Positions 1 to 6,131 of a stretch of DNA of 16,315 nucleotides are shown one piece after another. The position numbers were made by a program, and so were the translations under genes. The stretch covers positions 1 through 16,315 of the forward strand of contig CAYMAA010000032.1 of NCBI GenBank assembly GCA_964388305.1. Direction: 5' to 3'. This stretch comes from JAJQCI01 sp964388305 (GTDB lineage Bacteria > Bacillota > Clostridia > Lachnospirales > CAG-274). Position 1 is the stretch's first letter. The number at the start of each line of letters is the position of its first letter. Below the pieces are notes generated by a model. That model saw nothing but the letters and a program-made list of their open reading frames with translations, ran no database searches and was not told where the DNA came from.

Positions 1-374
1 ATTTCAAAAATATCTTCGTCCGCACCTAAAGCATAAGCAAGTCGGTTTGCTCCAAAAATACCCAAAGCAATACACAAACAGGACACTGCCGTCCCAAGTA
101 CAACAGTTAAAGTAAAAATACCGTTTGCTTTTTTAACATTTCCTCTGCTCATATTTATTGTATAATTTGTTCCGCCGCCCATACCCAGCATAAGACCAAA
201 ACCGCTTATAAGGCTGAATGAGGGTATGGCAACATTAAGTGCCGCAAGACCATTTGCGCCAACGCCCCTTGCAACAAAAAACGTATCTGCCAAAATATAA
301 ACGGATATGCCTATAAGCCCTGCTATATTTGGCAACACATATTTTAAAAATTCCTTAAAATAACTGTCTTTCAT
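1..374 (-). CDS. MATE-family multidrug/cation efflux transporter, N-terminal part (runs off the window)
   Basis: The reading frame opens at ATG 374 and stays open to the window edge, giving about 124 residues. The peptide is hydrophobic with several membrane segments. It begins MKDSYFKEFLKYVLPNIAGL, followed by a helix with ILADTFFVARGVG and then LNVAIPSFSLISGFGLMLGMGGG, the pattern of the first helices of MATE (NorM/DinF-like) antiporters. These use a sodium or proton gradient to export cationic drugs or metabolites across the cytoplasmic membrane. A GGTGAT ribosome binding site lies four bases upstream of the start. It abuts the T-tract of the terminator that ends the ribosomal protein operon, so no separate promoter fits between terminator and start. 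Substrate is unknown. Confidence 0.88.
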   Translation of the reverse strand, partial: MKDSYFKEFLKYVLPNIAGLIGISVYILADTFFVARGVGANGLAALNVAIPSFSLISGFGLMLGMGGGTNYTINMSRGNVKKANGIFTLTVVLGTAVSCLCIALGIFGANRLAYALGADEDIFE

Positions 375-383
375 ACAATCACC

Positions 384-417
384 AAATAAAAAGGGCACAG
401 ATTAGTTATCTATGCCC
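384..417 (-). terminator. Intrinsic terminator of the rpsF-ssb-rpsR operon
   Basis: Read on the minus strand, a 9-base-pair stem (409-417 with 393-401) includes one T-G wobble that would be a mismatch on the plus strand. It has a 7-base loop and is followed directly by TTTTTATTT. It lies 14 bases past the rpsR stop codon. It also lies only about 10 bases before the MATE start codon, so it could act as an attenuator for that gene. Confidence 0.85.
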
Positions 418-430
418 GAATATTTATTAA

Positions 431-664
431 TTACTCTGCAACATAAGGTAAAAGTGCAACGTGTCTTGCTCTTTTAACAGCTACAGTAAGCACTCTCTGA
501 TGCTTTGCGCAGTTTCCTGTAATTCTTCTTGGAAGAATTTTACCTCTTTCGGAAACGAACTTTCTGAGTTTAGCTGTATCCTTATAATCAATATGATTGC
601 AATTTTCTGCGCAGAATGCACATACACGCTTTTTTCTTCTGCCGCGTCTTTGCTTATTAATCAT
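431..664 (-). CDS. rpsR: 30S ribosomal protein S18 (bS18)
   Basis: 77 residues, the normal length for bS18, a small-subunit protein that pairs with S6 on the platform of the 30S particle. It has the basic N-terminus (QRRGRRKKR) and the conserved core with LRKFVSERGKILPRRITG. It is the zinc-binding form: C15-x2-C18 and C52-x2-H55 are all present. A strong AAGGAGG site precedes the ATG. It is the last gene of the conserved rpsF-ssb-rpsR operon, 30 bases after ssb, and is followed by an intrinsic terminator. Expression is expected to be controlled with the operon through the leader upstream of rpsF, since the S6:S18 complex represses this operon in other Bacillota. Confidence 0.98.
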   Translation of the reverse strand: MINKQRRGRRKKRVCAFCAENCNHIDYKDTAKLRKFVSERGKILPRRITGNCAKHQRVLTVAVKRARHVALLPYVAE

Positions 665-694
665 AGCGCTTATCCTCCTTATTAGAAATAGATA

Positions 695-1165
695 TTAAAA
701 CGGAAGCTCATCAGGGTCTACACTATCCTCTACCTGATAAAACTCATCGTCATTATTGCTGTTATAGGTATTAACCTTTGGCTGTTGGCTTGCAGGCGTT
801 GGAGCGGGAGCAAACGTATTGTTATCTCTATAGCTGTTATTAGCGGCTTTTCTTTCCACAAACTCAGCTTCTTCAACAACAACCTCGGCAGATGTTCTTC
901 TCTGACCTGCGCTGTCCTCCCAATTTCTAATCTGCAATCTGCCCGTTATGCCTATTTGCATACCCTTAACAAAATACTTTTGAATAAACTCTCCTGTTTT
1001 GCCGAATGCCACGCAATTTATAAAGTCTGCATCCTGTTCGCCCTCACGCTTAAAGCGCCTGTTTACGGCAATGGAAAACCTTGCTATTGCTAACGGCTCG
1101 GCTGATTGAGAATATCTTGTTTCCGGGTCACGAGTAAAGCGGCCTATAAGTAAAACTTTATTCAT
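695..1165 (-). CDS. ssb: Single-stranded DNA-binding protein
   Basis: 156 residues. An N-terminal OB-fold domain of about 105 residues begins MNKVLLIGRFTRDPETRY and contains FSIAVNRRF and FINCVAFGKTGEF. A low-complexity linker rich in Asn, Pro, Ala and Gln follows. The acidic tip DPDELPF (150-156) is the partner-docking C-terminal peptide of bacterial SSB, here a variant of the usual DDDIPF. The protein coats single-stranded DNA in replication, repair and recombination. The ribosome binding site is GAGGTGAGGG. It sits between rpsF and rpsR, 18 bases from rpsF, the typical Bacillota arrangement. Confidence 0.97.
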   Translation of the reverse strand: MNKVLLIGRFTRDPETRYSQSAEPLAIARFSIAVNRRFKREGEQDADFINCVAFGKTGEFIQKYFVKGMQIGITGRLQIRNWEDSAGQRRTSAEVVVEEAEFVERKAANNSYRDNNTFAPAPTPASQQPKVNTYNSNNDDEFYQVEDSVDPDELPF

Positions 1166-1183
1166 AATTAACCCTCACCTCGA

Positions 1184-1471
1184 TTATTCTTCTACCCTTG
1201 TAATAAGGTACCTGAGAACATTATCCATAATTCTCATACGCTTTTCTACCTGTACAGGAGTATTTGCATCACCCGTAAAGGTAACAAAATTATAAATACC
1301 CTCTCTAAGCTTCTGAATTTCGTAAGCAAGTCTTTTCTTGCCCCAATCATCAACCTTTTCAACTGTTCCGCCAAATCTTTCAATTAAGGCTTTAACAGCT
1401 TCCTGAGCATTTGCGTATGCTTCTTCTTCTAATGTTGGATTATAAACTACTGCAAGTTCATATTTATTCAT
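1184..1471 (-). CDS. rpsF: 30S ribosomal protein S6 (bS6)
   Basis: 95 residues, normal for bS6. The sequence begins MNKYELAVVYNPTLEEEA and contains the conserved VDDWGKKRLAYEIQKLREG and the C-terminal LRYLITRVEE. S6 binds S18 on the platform of the small ribosomal subunit. The start is set by a near-perfect AAAGGAGGTG eight bases upstream of the ATG. It is the first gene of the operon, with a well-formed promoter and a structured leader of about 90 bases upstream. Confidence 0.98.
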   Translation of the reverse strand: MNKYELAVVYNPTLEEEAYANAQEAVKALIERFGGTVEKVDDWGKKRLAYEIQKLREGIYNFVTFTGDANTPVQVEKRMRIMDNVLRYLITRVEE

Positions 1472-1563
1472 CCTTCTTACACCTCCTTTTGGACTTTAGG
1501 CCCTTTCACTGTGAAAGAGCAAGGCAGGCACAACAAAAATTGCGCCCCGGCATTAATAGCCAC
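1472..1563 (-). promoter_or_regulatory. Structured 5' leader of rpsF, candidate S6:S18 autoregulatory element
   Basis: The leader between the predicted transcription start and rpsF holds two hairpins on the minus strand. The first, 1527-1546, pairs GGCGCAA with TTGTGCC around TTTTTG, with one G-T wobble. The second, 1500-1520, has a 9-base-pair stem with a 3-base loop and also a wobble. A GCCGG sequence carrying a CCG trinucleotide lies just 5' of the first hairpin. In other Bacillota the S6:S18 complex binds an rpsF leader motif that contains a CCG element. Matching this leader to that motif is my inference; no covariance search was made. Confidence 0.5.
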
Positions 1564-1570
1564 GCAATAA

Positions 1571-1599
1571 ATATTAACATACTTTTTTACCAAATGCAA
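1571..1599 (-). promoter_or_regulatory. Promoter of the rpsF-ssb-rpsR operon
   Basis: On the minus strand, TTGCAT (1594-1599) and TAATAT (1571-1576) are separated by exactly 17 bases. The predicted start near 1564 leaves a leader of about 90 bases before rpsF. Confidence 0.75.
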
Positions 1600-1761
1600 G
1601 AATTTTTTTAACTTTTTCAAAAATATTTTAAACACCAAATTGCCGCTCACCGTTTTGGCGCGGTATTCGCCGTACAAAAACGGCGGCCCGCAGGGGTGAG
1701 GGCAGGGTTCAGTAATCGGTTATAACGCAGCAAAAGAACAATTCCTTTGGTCTGAGTTACT
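1600..1761. other. Intergenic segment between the aminotransferase and the rpsF promoter, with a nested hairpin
   Basis: No gene is supported here. A nested palindrome at 1650-1683 pairs CCGTTTT with AAAACGG, with GGCG/CGCC inside it. It has no T-tract on either strand. A weak 6-base-pair stem near 1732-1749 could be a poor terminator for the aminotransferase transcript. The GC-rich block 1681-1710 stands out from the AT-rich surroundings. No strong intrinsic terminator for the long upstream operon is visible. Confidence 0.4.
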
Positions 1762-2934
1762 TTATCTTGATTTTGGCAAAATTTTAGTTCTTATGCTTTC
1801 AAGCCTGTTAAGAGCCTCGTTTAAGGTGTCCTCCTTTTTTGCAAAATGAAATCTTATTAAATTATTTACATCTTCCTTAAAAAAGCTTGACCCCGGCACT
1901 GCTCCCACGCCTACATTTTTTGCAAGTACTTCACAAAATTCCAAATCCGACTCATAGCCAAATTCCGAAATATCCAGCAGAACATAATAAGCTCCCTGTG
2001 GCACGGTATGCTTTAATCCAATATCGTCAAGTCCCTTTAAAAACAGCTCTCTTTTGCGGCTGTATTTATCAATAAGTCCGGCATAATAATCATCTCCGAA
2101 ATTAAGGCCCGTAACAGCCGCTTCCTGCAAGGGCGCGGCTGCGCCAACAGTCAAAAAGTCATGCACCTTTTTGGCAACCTCTGTTATATTTTCAGGAGCG
2201 ATTATATACCCCAATCTCCAACCTGTAATTGAATATGTTTTAGAAAGAGAGGAACAGGAAACAGTCCTTTTCCACATATTAGGCAAAGCGGCAAAATAAG
2301 TATGCTTATAAGGTTTATAAACAATATGCTCGTAAACCTCGTCCGTAATAACATAAGCATCATATTTTTCCGCAAGATCTGCTATAAAATTAAGCTCCTT
2401 TAATGTAAAAACCTTTCCGCACGGGTTTGAAGGATTACACAAAATAAGCGCCTTGGGACTTTGCTTAAAAGCCTGCTCCAGCTCGTCCTCCTTAAAGTTA
2501 AACTCCGGCGGATACAGCGGAACATATATCGGTTTTGCTCCGCAAAGAATTGTATCCGCCCCATAATTTTCATAAAAAGGCGAAAAGACAATTACCTTGT
2601 CCCCCGGGTCGGCAACGCTCATCATAGCCGCCATCATTGCCTCCGTGCTTCCGCAGGTAACAACAATTTCCTTATTGGGATCAATTTTTCTTCCCATAAA
2701 ACGGCTTTGCTTTTTTGCAAGAGCCTCCCTGAAATTCTGCGCTCCCCATGTAATGGAATATTGATGGCAGTCCTCATTTGCCGTTTGGCTGAGCCTTTCC
2801 AAAATTTCCTTGGGCGGATCAAAATCCGGAAAACCCTGCGACAGGTTTATTGCGCCATATTCATTGGAAATTCTTGTCATTCTTCTAATTACAGAATCCG
2901 TAAATCCTTTTGTTCTTTCAGATAGTGCTTTCAT
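1762..2934 (-). CDS. PLP-dependent aminotransferase, class I/II (fold type I)
   Basis: 390 residues from the chosen ATG at 2934, which has a GGGGGAG site six bases upstream. An in-frame ATG at 2967 would add 11 residues but lacks a good binding site. The family features are clear: QGFPDFDPP near 33-41, NPSNPCG at 167-173, D198 and Y201 in DEVYE for the cofactor ring, the Schiff-base lysine K232 in SLSKTYSITGWRLGY, and the carboxylate-binding arginine in NLIRFHF near the C-terminus. It resembles the methionine/kynurenine-type aminotransferases (YbdL-like) and moves an amino group between an amino acid and a 2-oxo acid in the cytoplasm. It overlaps the preceding FAD oxidoreductase gene by 17 bases, so the two are probably translationally coupled. 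Substrate is inferred only from the linked methionine-type importer. Confidence 0.93.
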   Translation of the reverse strand: MKALSERTKGFTDSVIRRMTRISNEYGAINLSQGFPDFDPPKEILERLSQTANEDCHQYSITWGAQNFREALAKKQSRFMGRKIDPNKEIVVTCGSTEAMMAAMMSVADPGDKVIVFSPFYENYGADTILCGAKPIYVPLYPPEFNFKEDELEQAFKQSPKALILCNPSNPCGKVFTLKELNFIADLAEKYDAYVITDEVYEHIVYKPYKHTYFAALPNMWKRTVSCSSLSKTYSITGWRLGYIIAPENITEVAKKVHDFLTVGAAAPLQEAAVTGLNFGDDYYAGLIDKYSRKRELFLKGLDDIGLKHTVPQGAYYVLLDISEFGYESDLEFCEVLAKNVGVGAVPGSSFFKEDVNNLIRFHFAKKEDTLNEALNRLESIRTKILPKSR

Positions 2935-4309
2935 ATTCTCCCCCGATAATATAAGATTTGCCGTCATTTAAAATATGCTGAGGATCAAGAGCGTTTTTAA
3001 TTCTGTTCATAACAGAAAGATTAGCGCCGCTTGTTTCCCTTAAAAAATATCTGCGTTTGCTTAAGCCTATGCCATGCTCTCCGGAGGTGACTCCCCCAAG
3101 CTCATAAGCCTTATGATACGCCTTATCCATATTTTCATGCAGCTCTTTATTCCATGTTTTTTCATCTCTTTTACCTCTTACAACGCACAGATGAACATTT
3201 CCGTCGCCTGCGTGACCGAAGCTGACCATTTTCATACCGCTTGAAGCTTCAAGCTCATTTATATACTTGATAAATTCCGCTGTTTTGTCAATAGGAACAA
3301 CAATATCCACAGGCTCCTGCTCGGACTCCGCCTCTACCGCCTTTACGAGGACGCTTCTCACCTTCCATATATCCTCAGACTGCTTTTTGTCGTTAAGAGG
3401 TATATAATCCAAAGCTCCGTTTTCAAGAGCCAATGTTTTTATTCTCTCCGCATTTTCCAAAACCTCGTTACCGTTTCCGTCAAATGTCAGCAAAATGTAA
3501 GAGCCTGCTTGAGGACAGGGGTAATGTATCCCCAAAAAGTCCTCACCGGACTTAACAACCTTTCGCTCCATAAACTCCACCGCCGTAGGACTTGCCCCCG
3601 CCTTCAGAATTTTAAGAACACTGCTTATTCCGCTTTTCAGGTCTGCATAAGGCGCTAAAACGCTCAAGCTGTATTTTGGCTTGGGTATTATTTTTAAAAT
3701 ACATTTTGTTATAACCGCCAATGTTCCCTCAGAGCCTACAAACAGATTTTTAAGGGAAAGTCCGCTGGCATCCTTTACGTTTTTTCCGCCAACATTTATA
3801 ACAGCGCCGTCGGAAAGCACAGCCTCAAGACCTCTTACATAATCTCTTGTAACTCCGTATTTAACAGCCCTCATACCTCCTGCGTTTGTGCTAATGTTTC
3901 CGCCTATGGATGATGACTTTTCACCCGGGTCGGGAGGGTAAAACAAGCCTCTTTCCTCTACATAGCTTTGAAGATCCTTTAAGAGTATGCCCGGTTCCAC
4001 CGTAACCGTCATTGTGTTCTCATCCAGTTCAAGAATGTTGTTCATAAGGGATAGATCCAAAACAATTCCGCCAAAAACAGGCACTGTTGACCCAACAAGA
4101 TTTGTTCCCGCACCTCTTGGAGTAACGCTTATTTTATTTTTATGGGCAAAGCTTAAAACACCGCTGACCTCTTCCGTTGTTTTTGCAAAAACAACAGCCG
4201 ATGCGCTTCCTTTAAGCCTGCCGAGAGTGTCGCTTAAATATTCATCGGGAATATTGTCAAAAATTATTCTGTCCTCATTTACTATACCTTTTAAATCCTT
4301 TATATTCAT
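2918..4309 (-). CDS. FAD-linked 2-hydroxyacid oxidoreductase (GlcD/D-lactate dehydrogenase type)
   Basis: 463 residues from ATG 4309, which is preceded by TTTGGAGGT. A TTG at 4321 would lie on top of that site and is less likely. The N-terminal FAD-binding (PCMH-type) domain shows PRGAGTNLVGST at 64-75 and PPDPGEKSSSIGGN at 125-138. The C-terminal oxidase domain shows HAGDGNVH at 366-373 and SGEHGIGLSKRRY from about 409, the metal- and substrate-site motifs of the glycolate/D-lactate dehydrogenase family. Such enzymes oxidise a 2-hydroxy acid to a 2-oxo acid. Some anaerobic relatives pass electrons to EtfAB, which is not encoded here. It lies downstream of metNIQ and overlaps the aminotransferase, suggesting a hydroxy acid to oxo acid to amino acid sequence. 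The exact substrate is unknown. Confidence 0.93.
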   Translation of the reverse strand: MNIKDLKGIVNEDRIIFDNIPDEYLSDTLGRLKGSASAVVFAKTTEEVSGVLSFAHKNKISVTPRGAGTNLVGSTVPVFGGIVLDLSLMNNILELDENTMTVTVEPGILLKDLQSYVEERGLFYPPDPGEKSSSIGGNISTNAGGMRAVKYGVTRDYVRGLEAVLSDGAVINVGGKNVKDASGLSLKNLFVGSEGTLAVITKCILKIIPKPKYSLSVLAPYADLKSGISSVLKILKAGASPTAVEFMERKVVKSGEDFLGIHYPCPQAGSYILLTFDGNGNEVLENAERIKTLALENGALDYIPLNDKKQSEDIWKVRSVLVKAVEAESEQEPVDIVVPIDKTAEFIKYINELEASSGMKMVSFGHAGDGNVHLCVVRGKRDEKTWNKELHENMDKAYHKAYELGGVTSGEHGIGLSKRRYFLRETSGANLSVMNRIKNALDPQHILNDGKSYIIGGEYESTI

Positions 4310-4336
4310 AAATACCTCCAAAGGTCAATAAGCTGT

Positions 4337-4370
4337 TTAAGGAAACCCCAATAAATCGGGGCTTCCTTAA
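4337..4370 (-). other. Strong intercistronic hairpin between metQ and the FAD oxidoreductase gene
   Basis: A 13-base-pair stem (4337-4349 with 4358-4370) has an 8-base loop. The pair 4345/4362 is G-T on the minus strand but a mismatch on the plus strand, so it fits the operon transcript. No T-run follows the stem. It therefore looks less like a full terminator than a partial terminator, processing site or 3' stabiliser that could keep metNIQ mRNA above the downstream enzymes. Confidence 0.65.
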
Positions 4371-4397
4371 TGGTACATATAAAATAATCAGCATATT

Positions 4398-5258
4398 CTA
4401 TTTAATCAAATCCTGATCCCAGCCTACCTTTATAAAGTATCCGCCAAAGGTGTTATTGAAAACATCTTCCGTTTTTTCGGACTGGAATGCCTTTACAACC
4501 TTTTTGTAAACCTCTTTCTTTTCCGCATCTTCCAAATCAGCCGTTCTTGCAGCGATTAAGCACCAATAATTTTCTTCGTCCAAAACGCTGTCATTATATA
4601 TGGCGTCGTTTGTATCAATGCCAAAATCCAAAGCGTAGTTGCCGTTTACAACAGCGGCGTCCACATCGTCAAGAACAGACGGAATTGTGTTTGCCTTTAA
4701 CTCCTTAATTTCTATGTTTACATTATACTTTTCAATGTCGTCAAGTGTAGGACTGAAGCCGGCATCATCTTTAAGCTGAATAAGTCCTGCGGCCTCCAAA
4801 ACCTTTAAGGCTCTGCCGCCGTTTGTAACGTCATCCGGAATTGCCACAACATCTCCGTCTTTCAACTCGGAAACACTTGAAACCTTGTGAGAATAAATGT
4901 TAAGAGCAATTATAAATGTGTAGCCTATAGGCTGAATTTCATAGCCGTACTGCTCAATTTCCGTATCAAGATAAATTTTGTGCTGAAAAGCGTTTAAGTC
5001 AATTTCGCCGCTGTTTAAAGCATTGTTGGGTGTAACATAGTCGGAAAACTGCACAATCTCCAAATCTATGCCCTCTTCCTTCAGCTCGTCCTTTGCAGGC
5101 TGCCACAAATCCTCATATACACCGCCCACAACGCCTAACTTTACAACGGTTTCATTTTGTTCACCTGTGCTTTTTGAAGAAGAGCATCCGCTTAAAGCTC
5201 CTGCGGTTAAAACCAATGCCAACGCTGTTCCGATAAATTTGTTAATTCTCAATTTCAT
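4398..5258 (-). CDS. metQ: Methionine-type ABC transporter substrate-binding lipoprotein (NlpA/MetQ family)
   Basis: 286 residues with a lipoprotein signal peptide: charged start MKLRINK, hydrophobic stretch 9-21 and lipobox LSGC with the lipidated Cys at 25. The mature part has the NlpA-family signatures VKLGVVGG, NNALNSGEIDLNAFQHK, and a pocket segment with AIPDDVTNGGRAL. It would be anchored on the outer face of the membrane and pass substrate to MetI/MetN. GGAGGT precedes the ATG. Family members bind L-methionine, and some bind D-methionine or other amino acids or peptides, so the ligand is not settled. The gene is separated from metI by an inverted-repeat-bounded block and followed by a 13-base-pair hairpin. 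Confidence 0.94.
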   Translation of the reverse strand: MKLRINKFIGTALALVLTAGALSGCSSSKSTGEQNETVVKLGVVGGVYEDLWQPAKDELKEEGIDLEIVQFSDYVTPNNALNSGEIDLNAFQHKIYLDTEIEQYGYEIQPIGYTFIIALNIYSHKVSSVSELKDGDVVAIPDDVTNGGRALKVLEAAGLIQLKDDAGFSPTLDDIEKYNVNIEIKELKANTIPSVLDDVDAAVVNGNYALDFGIDTNDAIYNDSVLDEENYWCLIAARTADLEDAEKKEVYKKVVKAFQSEKTEDVFNNTFGGYFIKVGWDQDLIK

Positions 5259-5292
5259 ATTTATTACCTCCGGTTTAAATAATAATGGGCAG

Positions 5293-5439
5293 CTCTAAAA
5301 ATTAGGGTAAAGCTAAACGCAGATAGAATTTTCGAGAGCAATGAAAACGACCGCAGGCATAGCAGAAAAGCTATGTCAAGGGAGTTTGAAGCAGCTATCG
5401 GAAATTATAGCAAGTTTGGTAAAATCATAATTTTTAGAG
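5293..5439 (+). repeat. 147-base block bounded by perfect 12-base inverted repeats, with nested RNA-like stems
   Basis: CTCTAAAAATTA (5293-5304) is the exact inverse of TAATTTTTAGAG (5428-5439). Inside, after a 7-by-7 internal loop, GCTAAAC (5312-5318) pairs with GTTTGGT (5414-5420) using two G-U pairs, continued by GC/GC. Then GATAG (5322-5326) pairs with CTATC (5395-5399). Hairpins close at 5329-5347 (TTTTC/GAAAA) and 5356-5377 (8 base pairs, 6-base loop, one G-U). The G-U pairs are mismatches on the minus strand, so the folded RNA would be the plus strand, antisense to metNIQ. Single-stranded segments are purine-rich. I do not recognise it as a known riboswitch; it could be a small non-autonomous mobile repeat or an unknown structured RNA. 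Confidence 0.6.
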
Positions 5440-5450
5440 GTGACCTAATG

Positions 5451-6131
5451 TTAATGTTTGCTGTGCTTAACGGCAAAGCCGCCCGCAAGCTGAATAATAC
5501 TTACAAAAATGAATACAACTATTACCGTAACCCAAGTTACGTCCGTCATATTTCTGTCGTGACCGTACCTTATGGCAAAATCGCCAAGGCCTCCAGAGCC
5601 GACAGCGCCTGCCATTGCCGTAAGCCCCACAAGGCTGATTGCCGTTATGGTAGTACCTCTTGCAATAGCTCCTACACTTTCCCTTAAATATACTCTGAAT
5701 ATAATTTCTACAGGTGATGACCCCATGGAAATTGCAGCCTCTATAAGACCGCCGTCCACCTCCGCCAGAGCGCTTTCAATTTGCCGTGAAAAAAACGGCA
5801 CCGTGCCAAAAATTAAGGGTATTATTGCTCCCTCAACATTAATGGCGCTTCCCATAACCGCTCTGGAAACAGGTATAAGCCATGTTAAAAGAATTATAAA
5901 TGGTATGGAACGGAAAAAATTTATGACCTTGTCCAAAACAGAAAAAACCAATTTGTTTTCACAAACTCCGCCACGTTTTGTTATTGTTAAAACAATGCCT
6001 AAAAATAAACCCGCAAAAAAAGCAATTATGCCTGACCACCCCACCATTATTAATGTATCGCCTATTGCTTTTATAAAATCCGGCAGCTTATCCATTACAT
6101 TGGGCATAATTTTGTACAACACCTCAGCCAT
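5451..6131 (-). CDS. metI: Methionine-type ABC transporter permease
   Basis: 226 residues with about five hydrophobic segments, the usual size for MetI. The cytoplasmic EAA loop that docks on the ATPase is visible as EAAISMGSSPVEIIFRVYL, followed by the conserved AISLVGLTAMAGAVGSGGLG. It forms the membrane channel of the importer as a dimer with two MetN subunits. Its ATG overlaps the metN stop codon in the 8-base string ATGGCTGA, a classic coupling overlap. It ends only 11 bases before the inverted-repeat block. Confidence 0.96.
   Translation of the reverse strand: MAEVLYKIMPNVMDKLPDFIKAIGDTLIMVGWSGIIAFFAGLFLGIVLTITKRGGVCENKLVFSVLDKVINFFRSIPFIILLTWLIPVSRAVMGSAINVEGAIIPLIFGTVPFFSRQIESALAEVDGGLIEAAISMGSSPVEIIFRVYLRESVGAIARGTTITAISLVGLTAMAGAVGSGGLGDFAIRYGHDRNMTDVTWVTVIVVFIFVSIIQLAGGFAVKHSKH

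Noticed and set aside
461..1093. Plus-strand open frames across rpsR and ssb
   Set aside because: They are antisense to well-conserved genes, have no ribosome binding sites, and their peptides resemble nothing.
1477..1677. Minus-strand 66-residue frame over the rpsF leader and promoter
   Set aside because: It spans the promoter and leader hairpins and has no recognisable protein features.
2935..2967. Longer start of the aminotransferase at 2967
   Set aside because: The upstream ATG lies further inside the preceding gene and lacks a ribosome binding site; the ATG at 2934 has GGGGGAG at good spacing.
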